A DNA stretch of 64,000 nt from Saccharophagus degradans 2-40 (GTDB lineage Bacteria; Pseudomonadota; Gammaproteobacteria; Pseudomonadales; Cellvibrionaceae). The translations under genes and the position numbers were made by a program. The stretch spans positions 4,649,684 to 4,713,683 of the forward strand of contig NC_007912.1 in the NCBI RefSeq assembly GCF_000013665.1, given 5' to 3'. Positions 1-8,873 of this stretch are shown here, piece after piece (within the stretch, counting starts at the first letter, position 1; every line of letters starts with the position of its first letter). Below the pieces are notes generated by a model that saw only the letters and a list, made by a program, of their open reading frames with translations, did not search any database and had not been told where the DNA came from.

Positions 1-725
1 ACTTGGCAGCCCCCTTCTAAACGGCGGTTCATTGCGCGCTCGGCAAGTACTTGCTCGGCGGTTATTGTGTGGTGTAATGCTTGTAATAATTTTAGGGTTT
101 CACTATCTGCGCTGCGGCACTCTATACCAACCGCACCTTGCCCGCCCGCAGGCAAGCTTTCTTCTGGCGATAAATAACTGCGAATGCGATCGCCAAACTT
201 TAGGCGTTTCAAACCGGCAGCCGCAAGGATAATGGCGTCGTACTCACCTGCATCTAATTTAGCCAGACGTGTGTTTACGTTACCGCGTAAAAACTTTACG
301 GTTATATCGGGCCTGCGCGCCAGTATTTGGCTTTGACGGCGCAAGCTTGATGTACCCACCACACCGCCAGCTGGCAGCGCATCTAAATTTTCATACCCCG
401 CAGACACCCACGCATCGCGCGGGTCTTCGCGCTCTAAAATAACTGCAAGCTCAAGGCCCTCTGGGAATTCCATGGGCACATCTTTCATGGAGTGCACGGC
501 GATATCGGCTTCATCTGCCAGCAGGGCGTGCTCGAGCTCTTTTACAAATAAGCCTTTACCACCCACTTTTGCCAATGGCACATCTAGAATCTTGTCGCCG
601 CGGCTCACAAGAGGGAATAGCTCTACCTCTAGGCTTGGGTAAAGCGCTTCTAATTTGGCTTTTACATCGTTGGCTTGCCACAGGGCGAGCTCACTTTTGC
701 GGGTGGCGATTCGGATCTTTTTCAT
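1..725 (-). CDS. hemC: Hydroxymethylbilane synthase (porphobilinogen deaminase), 3' end outside window
   Basis: Polymerises four porphobilinogens into hydroxymethylbilane in cytoplasmic tetrapyrrole synthesis. The minus-strand frame begins with ATG at 725 ([20 protein letters not shown]) and stays open to the left edge, so about 241 residues of a roughly 310-residue family are visible. Recognisable are the N-terminal RIATRKSxLALWQ signature, a GTSSLRRQ segment, and, right at the edge, the LEGGCQ motif whose Cys carries the dipyrromethane cofactor. It lies about 120 bp downstream of algR on the same strand, the algZ-algR-hemC order known from Pseudomonas. Only the C-terminus is missing; identity is not in doubt. 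Confidence 0.96.
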   Translation of the reverse strand, partial: MKKIRIATRKSELALWQANDVKAKLEALYPSLEVELFPLVSRGDKILDVPLAKVGGKGLFVKELEHALLADEADIAVHSMKDVPMEFPEGLELAVILEREDPRDAWVSAGYENLDALPAGGVVGTSSLRRQSQILARRPDITVKFLRGNVNTRLAKLDAGEYDAIILAAAGLKRLKFGDRIRSYLSPEESLPAGGQGAVGIECRSADSETLKLLQALHHTITAEQVLAERAMNRRLEGGCQ

Positions 726-848
726 AGTAGATGCGGGTCTTTTTTAGATGTTTTATAGGCTTTATCGATATAAGCCCGAATGATAACAGACGGGCGGTGT
801 GATATTTAGCCCCAGAGTAAGTAACACGCTAAGTTGCCAGTATTTTTG

Positions 849-1580
849 CTACAGACGGTTAAGTAAGTCGCGTACGCCCGAAAGGTGACGACGGCTTACC
901 AGTGGGCGGTATTCGCTATCTTTTATACACACTGCGTATTGCCCTTCTGCGGTTTTTTCCATGCCCACTATGCCTTTAATCGCGACCAGAGCATTGCGGT
1001 GAATGCGCACAAAGCGCTGGGCAAACTCTTCTTCTAGCTCTTTTAGGGTATCGTCGATAAGGGTTTCCCCTTCGGCGTGGTATACCGTTACGTATTTTTG
1101 GTCAGCGATAAAACAGTAAATATCGTCTATTGGGATAAGCTCGGTACCGCGCCGTGTTTTTGCGGCTATATGCTGGCGGCTGGCTCCTTCTTCCACTTGC
1201 TTTAACGCCGATTTTTGCACTTTAGTTGTACGCGTTACTTTTTCTAGCGCGGCGCGCAACTGCTCTTCTTTTACAGGTTTAAGCAAATACCCCGCAGCAA
1301 GGGTTTCGAAAGCCTGCAGCGCGTATTCATCGTAGGCGGTGCAAAAAATTAAGGCGGGTGGATCTTCCATAGCCGATATTACGTGAGCAGCTTCGAGGCC
1401 ATCTTTGCCTGGCATACGAATGTCGGTAAGCACAATATCGGGGTCGAGCCGTAAGGTGGCCTCTATAGCTTCGTCGCCATTGGCAGCCTCACCTACCACG
1501 GTATAGTCGGGCAGCGCATCAATAAGTCGCTGCAGGCGCAACCTTGCCAGTGGCTCATCATCAACAATTAGAATATGCAT
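849..1580 (-). CDS. algR: LytTR-family response regulator, AlgR homologue
   Basis: Two-component response regulator of 243 residues. Residues 1-120 form a receiver domain: acidic pair in VDDEPLAR, phospho-acceptor Asp near residue 54 in VLTDIRMPG, conserved Lys in LLKPVKEEQL. Residues about 140-240 form a LytTR DNA-binding domain (FVRIHRNALV, RPLVSRRHL). It starts 7 bp after the algZ stop, so the pair is co-transcribed, and hemC follows. In Pseudomonas AlgR controls alginate, twitching motility and virulence. The targets here are unknown, and no alginate biosynthesis genes are in the window. Confidence 0.93.
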   Translation of the reverse strand: MHILIVDDEPLARLRLQRLIDALPDYTVVGEAANGDEAIEATLRLDPDIVLTDIRMPGKDGLEAAHVISAMEDPPALIFCTAYDEYALQAFETLAAGYLLKPVKEEQLRAALEKVTRTTKVQKSALKQVEEGASRQHIAAKTRRGTELIPIDDIYCFIADQKYVTVYHAEGETLIDDTLKELEEEFAQRFVRIHRNALVAIKGIVGMEKTAEGQYAVCIKDSEYRPLVSRRHLSGVRDLLNRL

Positions 1581-1587
1581 AATCGTC

Positions 1588-2700
1588 TTAGTTATCCTTG
1601 ATTTTAACTGGCAAATTAGTTTGCACAGGGTAACGCAAAGTCACTGTAAACACTGCGTCTTCTTTATCAACTTGCACCACGCCTTCACTGCCATATAACG
1701 CAGTAAGCCGATGGCGTATATTCGCCAGCGCTAGGCCGTTGCCGCTGCTCGCTGCACCTGTTTCGCTAGCGGGTTGATTGCTCTTAGGGCTGCTTACAGG
1801 ATTCGTTACCACAATAGTGACCGTTTTATCACTCACATCGACGCTAACCACAATATCGCCCCCCTCCGGCAGCGGTTGAATACCGTGATATATCGCGTTT
1901 TCGATTAATGGTTGCAGCAATAAGCTGGGAATAGTTTGGCTGGCGCTAACGTCGTTTACCTCGGCGCCGTAGCGCCACTCCATGCGCAAGCGATTACCCA
2001 AGCGCAGCTGCTCCATGGCGACGTAATCTTTACATAATTGCAGTTCATTTTTTAAGGGCACCAAGCGCGACTCGCTTAATGTAGCGCGAAACAGGTGCGA
2101 GAGATTTACCACCATCCGCTCTGCGGTTTCTGGGTCGACGGCAATTAAGCTGGCAATGGTGTTCATACTATTAAACAAAAAATGCGGGCGGATACGCGAC
2201 TGTAAAGCATCGAAGCGCGCCAGCAATTCTGCCTGTTGCTGATTGCGCAACTGCTGCTGCAAATAAAAATATCGCAGCGCCACACCGGCAAAAACTGCCG
2301 ATATGATCATAGAGGTAACAATTCCCTCCATATCGGCTAGCACGCTGCCAAGCATCACAAACTGCCCCAAGAGCACAAAAAACAGCGTCACAGCAAGCAC
2401 TAAACCGTAACTTACCGAACCCGCCACAAGCGAGTTTTGCTTTGCCAGCCAGGGGCGCAAGGGGCAAAGCAACGCTGCGCTAACCAACACAACCCACAGC
2501 ACCAAAAACGATACCTTGCCAAACACAAACCAACTAAAGCCTCGCAGCCCTGTATCCGACAGGGTTAAGGCCAAGGCAAGCAGCTCGCCAACCAGCACCA
2601 ACGCCAGTACTGCCTGCACATTGCAGAGGTCTGGCAGGAAGTCGCCACTGCGGCGTGCGCGCGAAGAAACGTTACTGGCGGAATGAGCTGATGTGTTAAT
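1588..2700 (-). CDS. algZ: Sensor histidine kinase of LytS/YehU type, AlgZ (FimS) homologue; probable AUU start
   Basis: Membrane sensor kinase partner of AlgR. Several hydrophobic segments fill the first ~130 residues, followed by the His_kinase motif HFLFNSMNTIASLI and an ATPase domain with GNGLALANIRHRL. The first AUG/GUG-type codon in frame is GTG at 2619, but starting there would remove residues that resemble the family N-terminus (GDFLPDLCNVQ), encoded at 2617-2646. The frame is open upstream without ATG, GTG or TTG to a stop at 2755-2757. An AGGAG lies 7 nt before an ATT codon at 2700-2698, giving 370 aa, close to the ~358 aa I recall for the Pseudomonas protein. I therefore favour ATT; 2619 is the conservative alternative. 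Confidence 0.85.
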   Translation of the reverse strand: MNTSAHSASNVSSRARRSGDFLPDLCNVQAVLALVLVGELLALALTLSDTGLRGFSWFVFGKVSFLVLWVVLVSAALLCPLRPWLAKQNSLVAGSVSYGLVLAVTLFFVLLGQFVMLGSVLADMEGIVTSMIISAVFAGVALRYFYLQQQLRNQQQAELLARFDALQSRIRPHFLFNSMNTIASLIAVDPETAERMVVNLSHLFRATLSESRLVPLKNELQLCKDYVAMEQLRLGNRLRMEWRYGAEVNDVSASQTIPSLLLQPLIENAIYHGIQPLPEGGDIVVSVDVSDKTVTIVVTNPVSSPKSNQPASETGAASSGNGLALANIRHRLTALYGSEGVVQVDKEDAVFTVTLRYPVQTNLPVKIKDN

Positions 2701-2768
2701 TGCGAATCTCCTGTTGTAACCAAATGGCGGCCATTTATAGCGCTTACCTGCGAATTATAAGTATGCAC

Positions 2769-2798
2769 TTATACGCGAGCGCCCGCCTTCTGTATAAT
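2769..2798 (+). promoter_or_regulatory. Candidate sigma-70 promoter for argH
   Basis: A perfect TATAAT at 2793-2798 lies 18 bp after a weak -35 (TTATAC, 2769-2774) in the gap between the divergent algZ and argH genes, about 155 bp before the argH ATG. The -10 is seen directly; its assignment to argH is inferred from orientation. Confidence 0.4.
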
Positions 2799-2954
2799 CG
2801 CCGCCAATAGGGCTTTTTAGCTCAGCGCTTTTGCATACCCAGCTTTGCCCATATGTACAGCACGTAGCTGCTATTCACTAGCATAACGCGCTTTTAAAAC
2901 GCTGAACTACTATATTTGTTAAGCCATTTTTTCTAACTTTTAACACGTTGTGTA

Positions 2955-4364
2955 ATGACTATGAGCCAAGAAGAGAATCCTGTTAAGCCCTGGGGCGGAC
3001 GTTTTAGTGAACCCACAGACGCCTTTGTTGAACGTTTTACCGCCTCGGTAACCTTCGACCAACGCCTTTACCACCACGACATTAACGGCTCGATTGCCCA
3101 TGCAACCATGCTTGCAAGTGTTGGCGTTCTTTCTGAAGATGAAAAAACAGCCATTATCGACGGCCTAGAAGCCATTCGCAGCGATATTGTTGAGGGTAAA
3201 TTTGACTGGTCTATCAGCTTAGAAGACGTTCACATGAACATCGAAGCTGAACTTACCAAGCGCATTGGCATTACCGGTAAGAAACTTCATACCGGACGTT
3301 CGCGCAATGACCAAGTTGCCACAGATATTCGGCTTTATTTACGCGATGAAATAGACAACATAGCCAAAGAACTTACCCGCCTGCAAAGCGGTATTCTGGA
3401 TTTGGCCGAACGCGAAGCCGACACCATTATGCCCGGCTTTACCCATTTGCAAACGGCGCAGCCGGTAACCTTCGGCCACCACTTAATGGCGTGGTACGAA
3501 ATGATGACCCGCGATTACACTCGCCTAATGGATTGTCGTGAGCGCTTAAACCAAAGCCCACTGGGTGCGGCGGCACTAGCTGGCACCACTTACCCGATTG
3601 ATCGCGAGCAAACAGCTGCGCTATTGGGCTTTAATCACCCAACCCGCAACTCGCTCGACTCGGTAAGCGATCGCGATTTCGCCATAGAATTTAGCGCTTT
3701 TGCCGCTATTTTAATGACTCACCTTTCACGCGCCAGCGAAGAGTTAGTACTTTGGGCTTCTGCACAATTTAACTTTATAAACTTACCAGACCGCTTCTGC
3801 ACTGGCTCATCGATTATGCCGCAAAAGAAAAACCCCGATGTGCCAGAGCTTGTACGCGGTAAAACCGGTCGTGTTAACGGCCACCTTATTAGCTTGCTCA
3901 CGCTAATGAAGTCGCAGCCTTTGGCATACAACAAAGACAACCAAGAAGACAAAGAGCCGCTGTTTGACGCTATCGACACCGTAAAAGATTGTTTGCGCGC
4001 TTTCGCCGATATGGTGCCCGCCATAGAAAGTAAAAAAGAATCTATGTACGAAGCCGCCAAACGCGGGTTCTCGACAGCGACAGACTTGGCCGACTACTTG
4101 GTGCGCAAAGGTATTCCCTTCCGCGATTCACACGAAGTAGTAGGTAAGGCCGTTGGCTACGGTGTAGAAACCGGTAAAGACCTATCTGAAATGACACTAG
4201 AAGAATTGCAGGGCTTCTCTAAAGAGATACAGCAAGACGTATTCGACGTGCTCACCCTTGAAGGCTCTGTAGCGGCAAGAAACCACATTGGCGGAACCGC
4301 ACCTGCACAAGTGCGCATAGCAGTAGAAAATGCCAAGCAGGAGTTAGAGGGAAGAAACAGCTAA
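2955..4364 (+). CDS. argH: Argininosuccinate lyase
   Basis: Cleaves argininosuccinate to arginine and fumarate, the last step of arginine synthesis, as a cytoplasmic tetramer. The 469-residue length is normal for the family. The signature [12 protein letters not shown] lies at about residues 283-294 and carries the catalytic Ser loop; [14 protein letters not shown] (about 112-125) and FTHLQTAQP are also family motifs. ATG 2955 and ATG 2961 are both possible starts. It diverges from algZ as in pseudomonads. The stop codon TAA is formed by the first unit of a 15-fold heptamer repeat, so the last codons (AAC AGC TAA) belong to that repeat. Confidence 0.97.
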   Translation: MTMSQEENPVKPWGGRFSEPTDAFVERFTASVTFDQRLYHHDINGSIAHATMLASVGVLSEDEKTAIIDGLEAIRSDIVEGKFDWSISLEDVHMNIEAELTKRIGITGKKLHTGRSRNDQVATDIRLYLRDEIDNIAKELTRLQSGILDLAEREADTIMPGFTHLQTAQPVTFGHHLMAWYEMMTRDYTRLMDCRERLNQSPLGAAALAGTTYPIDREQTAALLGFNHPTRNSLDSVSDRDFAIEFSAFAAILMTHLSRASEELVLWASAQFNFINLPDRFCTGSSIMPQKKNPDVPELVRGKTGRVNGHLISLLTLMKSQPLAYNKDNQEDKEPLFDAIDTVKDCLRAFADMVPAIESKKESMYEAAKRGFSTATDLADYLVRKGIPFRDSHEVVGKAVGYGVETGKDLSEMTLEELQGFSKEIQQDVFDVLTLEGSVAARNHIGGTAPAQVRIAVENAKQELEGRNS

Positions 4365-4465
4365 CAGCTAACAGCTAACAGCTAACAGCTAACAGCTAAC
4401 AGCTAACAGCTAACAGCTAACAGCTAACAGCTAACAGCTAACAGCTAACAGCTAACAGCTAACAG
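4356..4465 (+). repeat. Perfect heptamer tandem array (AACAGCT)15.7
   Basis: 110 bp made of 15 full copies plus five bases of AACAGCT with no mismatch. The array begins inside the last argH codons and supplies the stop. Seven is not a multiple of three, so the array has TAA stops in every forward frame. A terminator hairpin follows immediately. Copy-number change would not alter ArgH because the stop is in the first unit. Confidence 0.97.
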
Positions 4466-4471
4466 AAAATG

Positions 4472-4508
4472 AAAAAGGCTTGGCGGTTACCCGTCAAGCC
4501 TTTTTTGT
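4472..4508 (+). terminator. Rho-independent terminator between convergent argH and crc
   Basis: The stem AAAAAGGCTTG (4472-4482) pairs with CAAGCCTTTTT (4495-4505) over a 12-nt loop and runs into a T tract. The A run on the left also makes it usable in the opposite direction for crc. Confidence 0.8.
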
Positions 4509-4555
4509 TTTTCGATGTAAATGTCAACTCTACGCTTAAAACTGTCAGCTATCCC

Positions 4556-5341
4556 CTAATACATTCCCTCTAGGTCGTCGATATCGTAATCGACAATAAC
4601 CGGTAAATGGCTAGAGAAGGTTTTAGTCTTGTACATTGCGGCGTACTCAACTTTTTTGATTAAACCTTCAGAGATAACTTGGTGATCGACACGCCAGCCA
4701 TCAGCTACACCCACCTCACCGGAGGGCCACCAACTGTATTCGCCTGCATCGGGTACAGCCAAACGGAATGCATCGGCGTAGCCCAATTGGCGGAACAATT
4801 GGTTCATCCACTGTTGTTCGTGCCCTAAAAAGCCAGACTGATCTTCATTGCGCGCCCAGTTTTCCACATCCTTACGAGTATGTGCCATATTCCAGTTACC
4901 GCAAAAAATATAGTTGCGGCGTTTGCGCGTAATTTTGTGCAACAAGGCCTGAAAATCATCAAAAAACTGAATTTTCACTTCTTGCGATTCAGCTGGGTTT
5001 ACTGCGCTAGGCGCCAGTAACGTGCCAATAGAATAGCGCTCGAAATCAATTTGTAGGTAGCGGCCTTCCATATCCACGCCACTGGAAAATCCTAGGCCAT
5101 ATATAAGCGCCTTTGGCTGGTAACGAGTGTAAATCGCCACGCCATTATAGTGTTTCACTCCAGAATCAAAAAAATAGGCGAAATAACCCTCTGGGTGAAA
5201 AATGTCGTTGTCTAGCTCGGGTTCAAGCGCGCGTAGATCTTGCAAACAGATGATGTCAGCATCTTGATCGGCAATCCAATCATACAGCCCTCGCTGTGCA
5301 GCTTGAAAAATTCCGTCGACGCTGAGACTAATTACTCTCAT
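4556..5341 (-). CDS. crc: Crc-like protein, catalytically degenerate exonuclease III fold
   Basis: 261 residues with the exonuclease III/AP-endonuclease fold (ICLQDLRA, FCGNWNMAH, WRVDHQVIS, SSHLPVIVDYD). Several catalytic positions of ExoIII are changed: the N-terminal FNxNG reads LSVDG, the EIQE-type Glu is Asp in QDLRA, GDFN reads GNWN, and the SDH dyad reads SSH. Loss of these residues, and the position divergent from pyrE, match Crc of pseudomonads, which with Hfq represses catabolic mRNAs and is not a nuclease. Identification as Crc rather than ExoIII rests on those substitutions and synteny. The stop codon abuts a degenerate heptad repeat. Confidence 0.85.
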   Translation of the reverse strand: MRVISLSVDGIFQAAQRGLYDWIADQDADIICLQDLRALEPELDNDIFHPEGYFAYFFDSGVKHYNGVAIYTRYQPKALIYGLGFSSGVDMEGRYLQIDFERYSIGTLLAPSAVNPAESQEVKIQFFDDFQALLHKITRKRRNYIFCGNWNMAHTRKDVENWARNEDQSGFLGHEQQWMNQLFRQLGYADAFRLAVPDAGEYSWWPSGEVGVADGWRVDHQVISEGLIKKVEYAAMYKTKTFSSHLPVIVDYDIDDLEGMY

Positions 5342-5771
5342 ATCGGCCCCTTAACTTGCGGACTGCGTATAATACCCGTTCGTTATATGCATTGTTAGAG
5401 TCTATTAATAATATTTAAGTCACACTAATTGCAGCTTAAATAGTGTAGTGAGCAAGAAACACTCAAACCGCTTCAGTTATTATTCAGTTAGCGCCCGTTA
5501 TACTTTAGCTCAACAATCTGAAATTTCGATGACGCTGGATTCAACTGTTATTTTATGACAGCAAAATGAGCCCGAAGTCACCGCCTTCGGCTACTAATTA
5601 TTACTATTTGTAGCGAATTTTATGCCGGAATTGCCCATTAGGGCTTTTTCCTTTGCTGTTAACTTTTATAATAGCTCGTTAATTGCTTTTTTGCGGCCTT
5701 TAGGCGAATTCAAATACGCGTGACGTTAAAAATCGCCCAAAAGCGAGCCACCCCCAAACACAGGAAACCAC
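5342..5771. promoter_or_regulatory. 430-bp divergent crc-pyrE intergenic region
   Basis: It holds promoters for both flanking genes but no supportable ORF. A small hairpin GCCC-ATTA-GGGC followed by five T (5633-5649) could be a weak terminator or attenuator ahead of pyrE. A TATAAT at 5667-5672 lies after it, about 100 bp before the pyrE ATG. Another imperfect GC hairpin lies near 5571-5591. No pyrimidine-type leader peptide was recognised. Confidence 0.35.
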
Positions 5772-6413
5772 ATGCAAGCGTACCAAAAAGATTTTATTCA
5801 GCTGGCCTTAAAGGCCCAAGCCCTTAAATTTGGCGAATTTACGCTTAAATCTGGCCGTGTAAGCCCTTATTTTTTCAATGCGGGCCAGTTTCAAACCGGC
5901 TCGGCACTCGCTAGCCTTGGCAGGTTCTATGCACAAGCCCTTGTAGACGCTGGCGTTGAATTCGACATGATTTTTGGCCCAGCCTATAAAGGCATCCCAT
6001 TAGCGACCACTACCGCCACCGCGCTGGCCGACCATCACCAAAAAGACATGCCATTTGCTTACAATCGCAAAGAAGTAAAAGCGCACGGAGAGGGCGGCAC
6101 CCTTGTTGGCGCACCAATTAAAGGCCGTGTTGCCATAATTGACGACGTGATCACCGCAGGCACAGCGGTTCGTGAAGTACTATCTTTAATTGATGCCGCA
6201 GGCGCTAAACCCGCCGCGATAGTGGTAGGCTTAAACAGGCAAGAGAAAGGCCAAGGTGAGCTTTCTGCTATTCAAGAGCTGGAACAAGAAACCGGTGTAC
6301 CGGTCATAAGTATTATCAACCTAAATCATGTTCTGCAGTACCTTGAAACCCAAGGTGACAGCGAAAACCTCGCTAAGGTTACTGCCTATCGCCAACAATA
6401 CGGCGTAGAGTAG
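5772..6413 (+). CDS. pyrE: Orotate phosphoribosyltransferase
   Basis: Transfers phosphoribose from PRPP to orotate to make OMP, the fifth step of UMP synthesis. The 213 aa match the family. The PRPP-binding loop [17 protein letters not shown] lies at about residues 118-134. [19 protein letters not shown] near the N-terminus and [11 protein letters not shown] are also typical. The ATG is preceded by an AGGAAACC ribosome site. It diverges from crc and is followed about 90 bp later by a secreted DUF4124 protein. Confidence 0.96.
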   Translation: MQAYQKDFIQLALKAQALKFGEFTLKSGRVSPYFFNAGQFQTGSALASLGRFYAQALVDAGVEFDMIFGPAYKGIPLATTTATALADHHQKDMPFAYNRKEVKAHGEGGTLVGAPIKGRVAIIDDVITAGTAVREVLSLIDAAGAKPAAIVVGLNRQEKGQGELSAIQELEQETGVPVISIINLNHVLQYLETQGDSENLAKVTAYRQQYGVE

Positions 6414-6503
6414 AGAAATAGAGAGCGCAGAGAAAGTGCCTAGGCTAATCTGCCAGCTAGCACGTGATTTAAAACGGCTAAAACCAATGTACAGAGAAAC
6501 AGC

Positions 6504-7154
6504 ATGATATTAACACCCAAGCGCACACGCCATACACGCCGCCAAATATTGGTAGGGCTTGCATTCGCCAGCGCGCTACTGGCTAGCACGCAAAGCTTTG
6601 CAGCGCAAAAGTTGCTGTACCGCTATGTAAACGAGCAGGGTGTTAAAGTGCTTAACCACATCATCCCCCCTAAATACGCACAAAATGGCTACGAAGTTAT
6701 TAATGAGTCCGGCCAGGTTGTGCGCGTAGTGCCACCGGCACCTACCGAGGATGAAATTGCAGCTGCCAATGCGCGTCGCGCTCTGCAAGAAGAGTACAAA
6801 GTGCTACGCCGTCGCTATAGCAATATTGAAGAAATTGAAGAAGCCAAGCAACGCCAACTGGAAAGTGTAGAAACCAGCATTGCGATTTTACGTGGTAACG
6901 TAAGCAACTTAACCGGCCAAATAGAAAACCACATGAGCAAAGCCGCTGCGGCTGAACGCGCTGGCCGCGAAGTACCAGCACACGTGCTTACCGACCTCGC
7001 CAATTCGCGCGCAGAGCTTACAATTACCGAAGAGCTAATGACCATACGGCAAGAAGAGCGCGATAAAATTGTGCAGAAGTACGACGCAGATATTATGACT
7101 TTTGTGAAGGGGCAATCTTTAGAAGGGCAGCAATTGCGCAATGCACAAAACTAA
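6504..7154 (+). CDS. Periplasmic DUF4124-domain coiled-coil protein
   Basis: 216 residues. The N-terminus is basic and followed by a hydrophobic core ending near SFAAQK, a likely Sec signal peptide cleaved after about residue 33. Residues about 38-80 (YRYVNEQGVKVLNHIIPP) resemble DUF4124, a small domain found in many gammaproteobacterial envelope proteins. The remainder is charged, Ala/Glu/Arg-rich and predicted helical coiled coil. No enzymatic motif is visible and the function is unknown. The stop codon TAA falls in the first unit of a nine-copy heptamer array. Confidence 0.75.
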   Translation: MILTPKRTRHTRRQILVGLAFASALLASTQSFAAQKLLYRYVNEQGVKVLNHIIPPKYAQNGYEVINESGQVVRVVPPAPTEDEIAAANARRALQEEYKVLRRRYSNIEEIEEAKQRQLESVETSIAILRGNVSNLTGQIENHMSKAAAAERAGREVPAHVLTDLANSRAELTITEELMTIRQEERDKIVQKYDADIMTFVKGQSLEGQQLRNAQN

Positions 7155-7213
7155 TTGCTAATTGCTAATTGCTAATTGCTAATTGCTAATTGCTAATTGC
7201 TAATTGCTAATTG
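7151..7213 (+). repeat. Perfect heptamer tandem array (CTAATTG)9
   Basis: Exactly nine copies of CTAATTG starting one base before the stop codon of the DUF4124 gene. It has the same architecture as the array after argH (7-bp unit containing CTAA, placed on a stop codon) but a different unit sequence. It lies between convergent genes (DUF4124 and slmA). Confidence 0.97.
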
Positions 7214-7264
7214 AGGCTAGCTTTCACTTAAAAGCAGTTTAATGCCAAACTAGCTTTAGTTTAA

Positions 7265-7864
7265 TTAAGCGGTTTCTACTACGAAGCCGCGCACCAAATA
7301 AGGCCACTGCTCCTGCCAAGATTCCGTCGGCAACTTTTTAAAATCGCTTCTTACAAACTGCGCTATTTTTCCTTCGGCACTTACCAACATTAAATTCACC
7401 GTGGCTGCCACACTTAAACCAAAGTGCATGCCGTCTCGAATTTCTGCATCGCGTAAAATTTGTTTTAACTGGGTTTCTAAGCGATCAAATAATTGACTTA
7501 CGCGGGTACGCAAACGTTCAGTTTCGCCAGCCAAAGCATCACCAGTAAGAATACGGGTAATACCTGGGTTGCGCTCAGAGAAGGCAAGCAATAAGTGGAG
7601 AATTTTCTGGCAGCGCTCTAAAGCATCTATAGGCTCTGCAGTTATAATAGAAACACGGGTAAAAATAGTTTCTTCAATAAACTCAATCAAACCCTCAAAC
7701 ATCTTGGATTTGCTTGGGAAGTGCCGGTAAAGCGCTGCCTCCGACACCCCTACTTCTTTAGCCAGTGCGGCCGTTGTTATACGCGCACCAGGGCTAGCCT
7801 CAAGCATACTCGCTAATGCTTCCAAAATTTGTTGGCGCCGAGGCTTCTTATTATTTGTATTCAT
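7265..7864 (-). CDS. slmA: Nucleoid occlusion factor SlmA (TetR family)
   Basis: 199 residues. The N-terminal helix-turn-helix ([24 protein letters not shown], split over residues 28-51) is characteristic of SlmA rather than ordinary TetR repressors, as is the start with an [10 protein letters not shown] segment. SlmA binds chromosomal sites and blocks FtsZ ring assembly over unsegregated nucleoids. It is upstream of, and on the same strand as, argB and algC are downstream on the map; this slmA-argB-algC-coaBC neighbourhood is conserved in pseudomonads. Confidence 0.92.
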   Translation of the reverse strand: MNTNNKKPRRQQILEALASMLEASPGARITTAALAKEVGVSEAALYRHFPSKSKMFEGLIEFIEETIFTRVSIITAEPIDALERCQKILHLLLAFSERNPGITRILTGDALAGETERLRTRVSQLFDRLETQLKQILRDAEIRDGMHFGLSVAATVNLMLVSAEGKIAQFVRSDFKKLPTESWQEQWPYLVRGFVVETA

Positions 7865-7961
7865 ATCTAATAGTGCGAGTTAAGTGGTGGTGAATGGCTA
7901 GAGAGTTATCCTAGCCGGAAGTTACAAATGCATCAATACAATATGTGCGAATAAGCTAATT

Positions 7962-8873
<912 letters not shown>

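Noticed and set aside
4356-4465. Heptamer array as a CRISPR or as a phase-variation switch of argH
   Set aside because: No spacers exist between units, and the argH stop is in the first unit, so copy number cannot change the protein.
5571-5649. pyr-type attenuator ahead of pyrE
   Set aside because: Only weak hairpins with five T and no U-rich leader peptide; insufficient for an attenuator call, noted only as a possibility.
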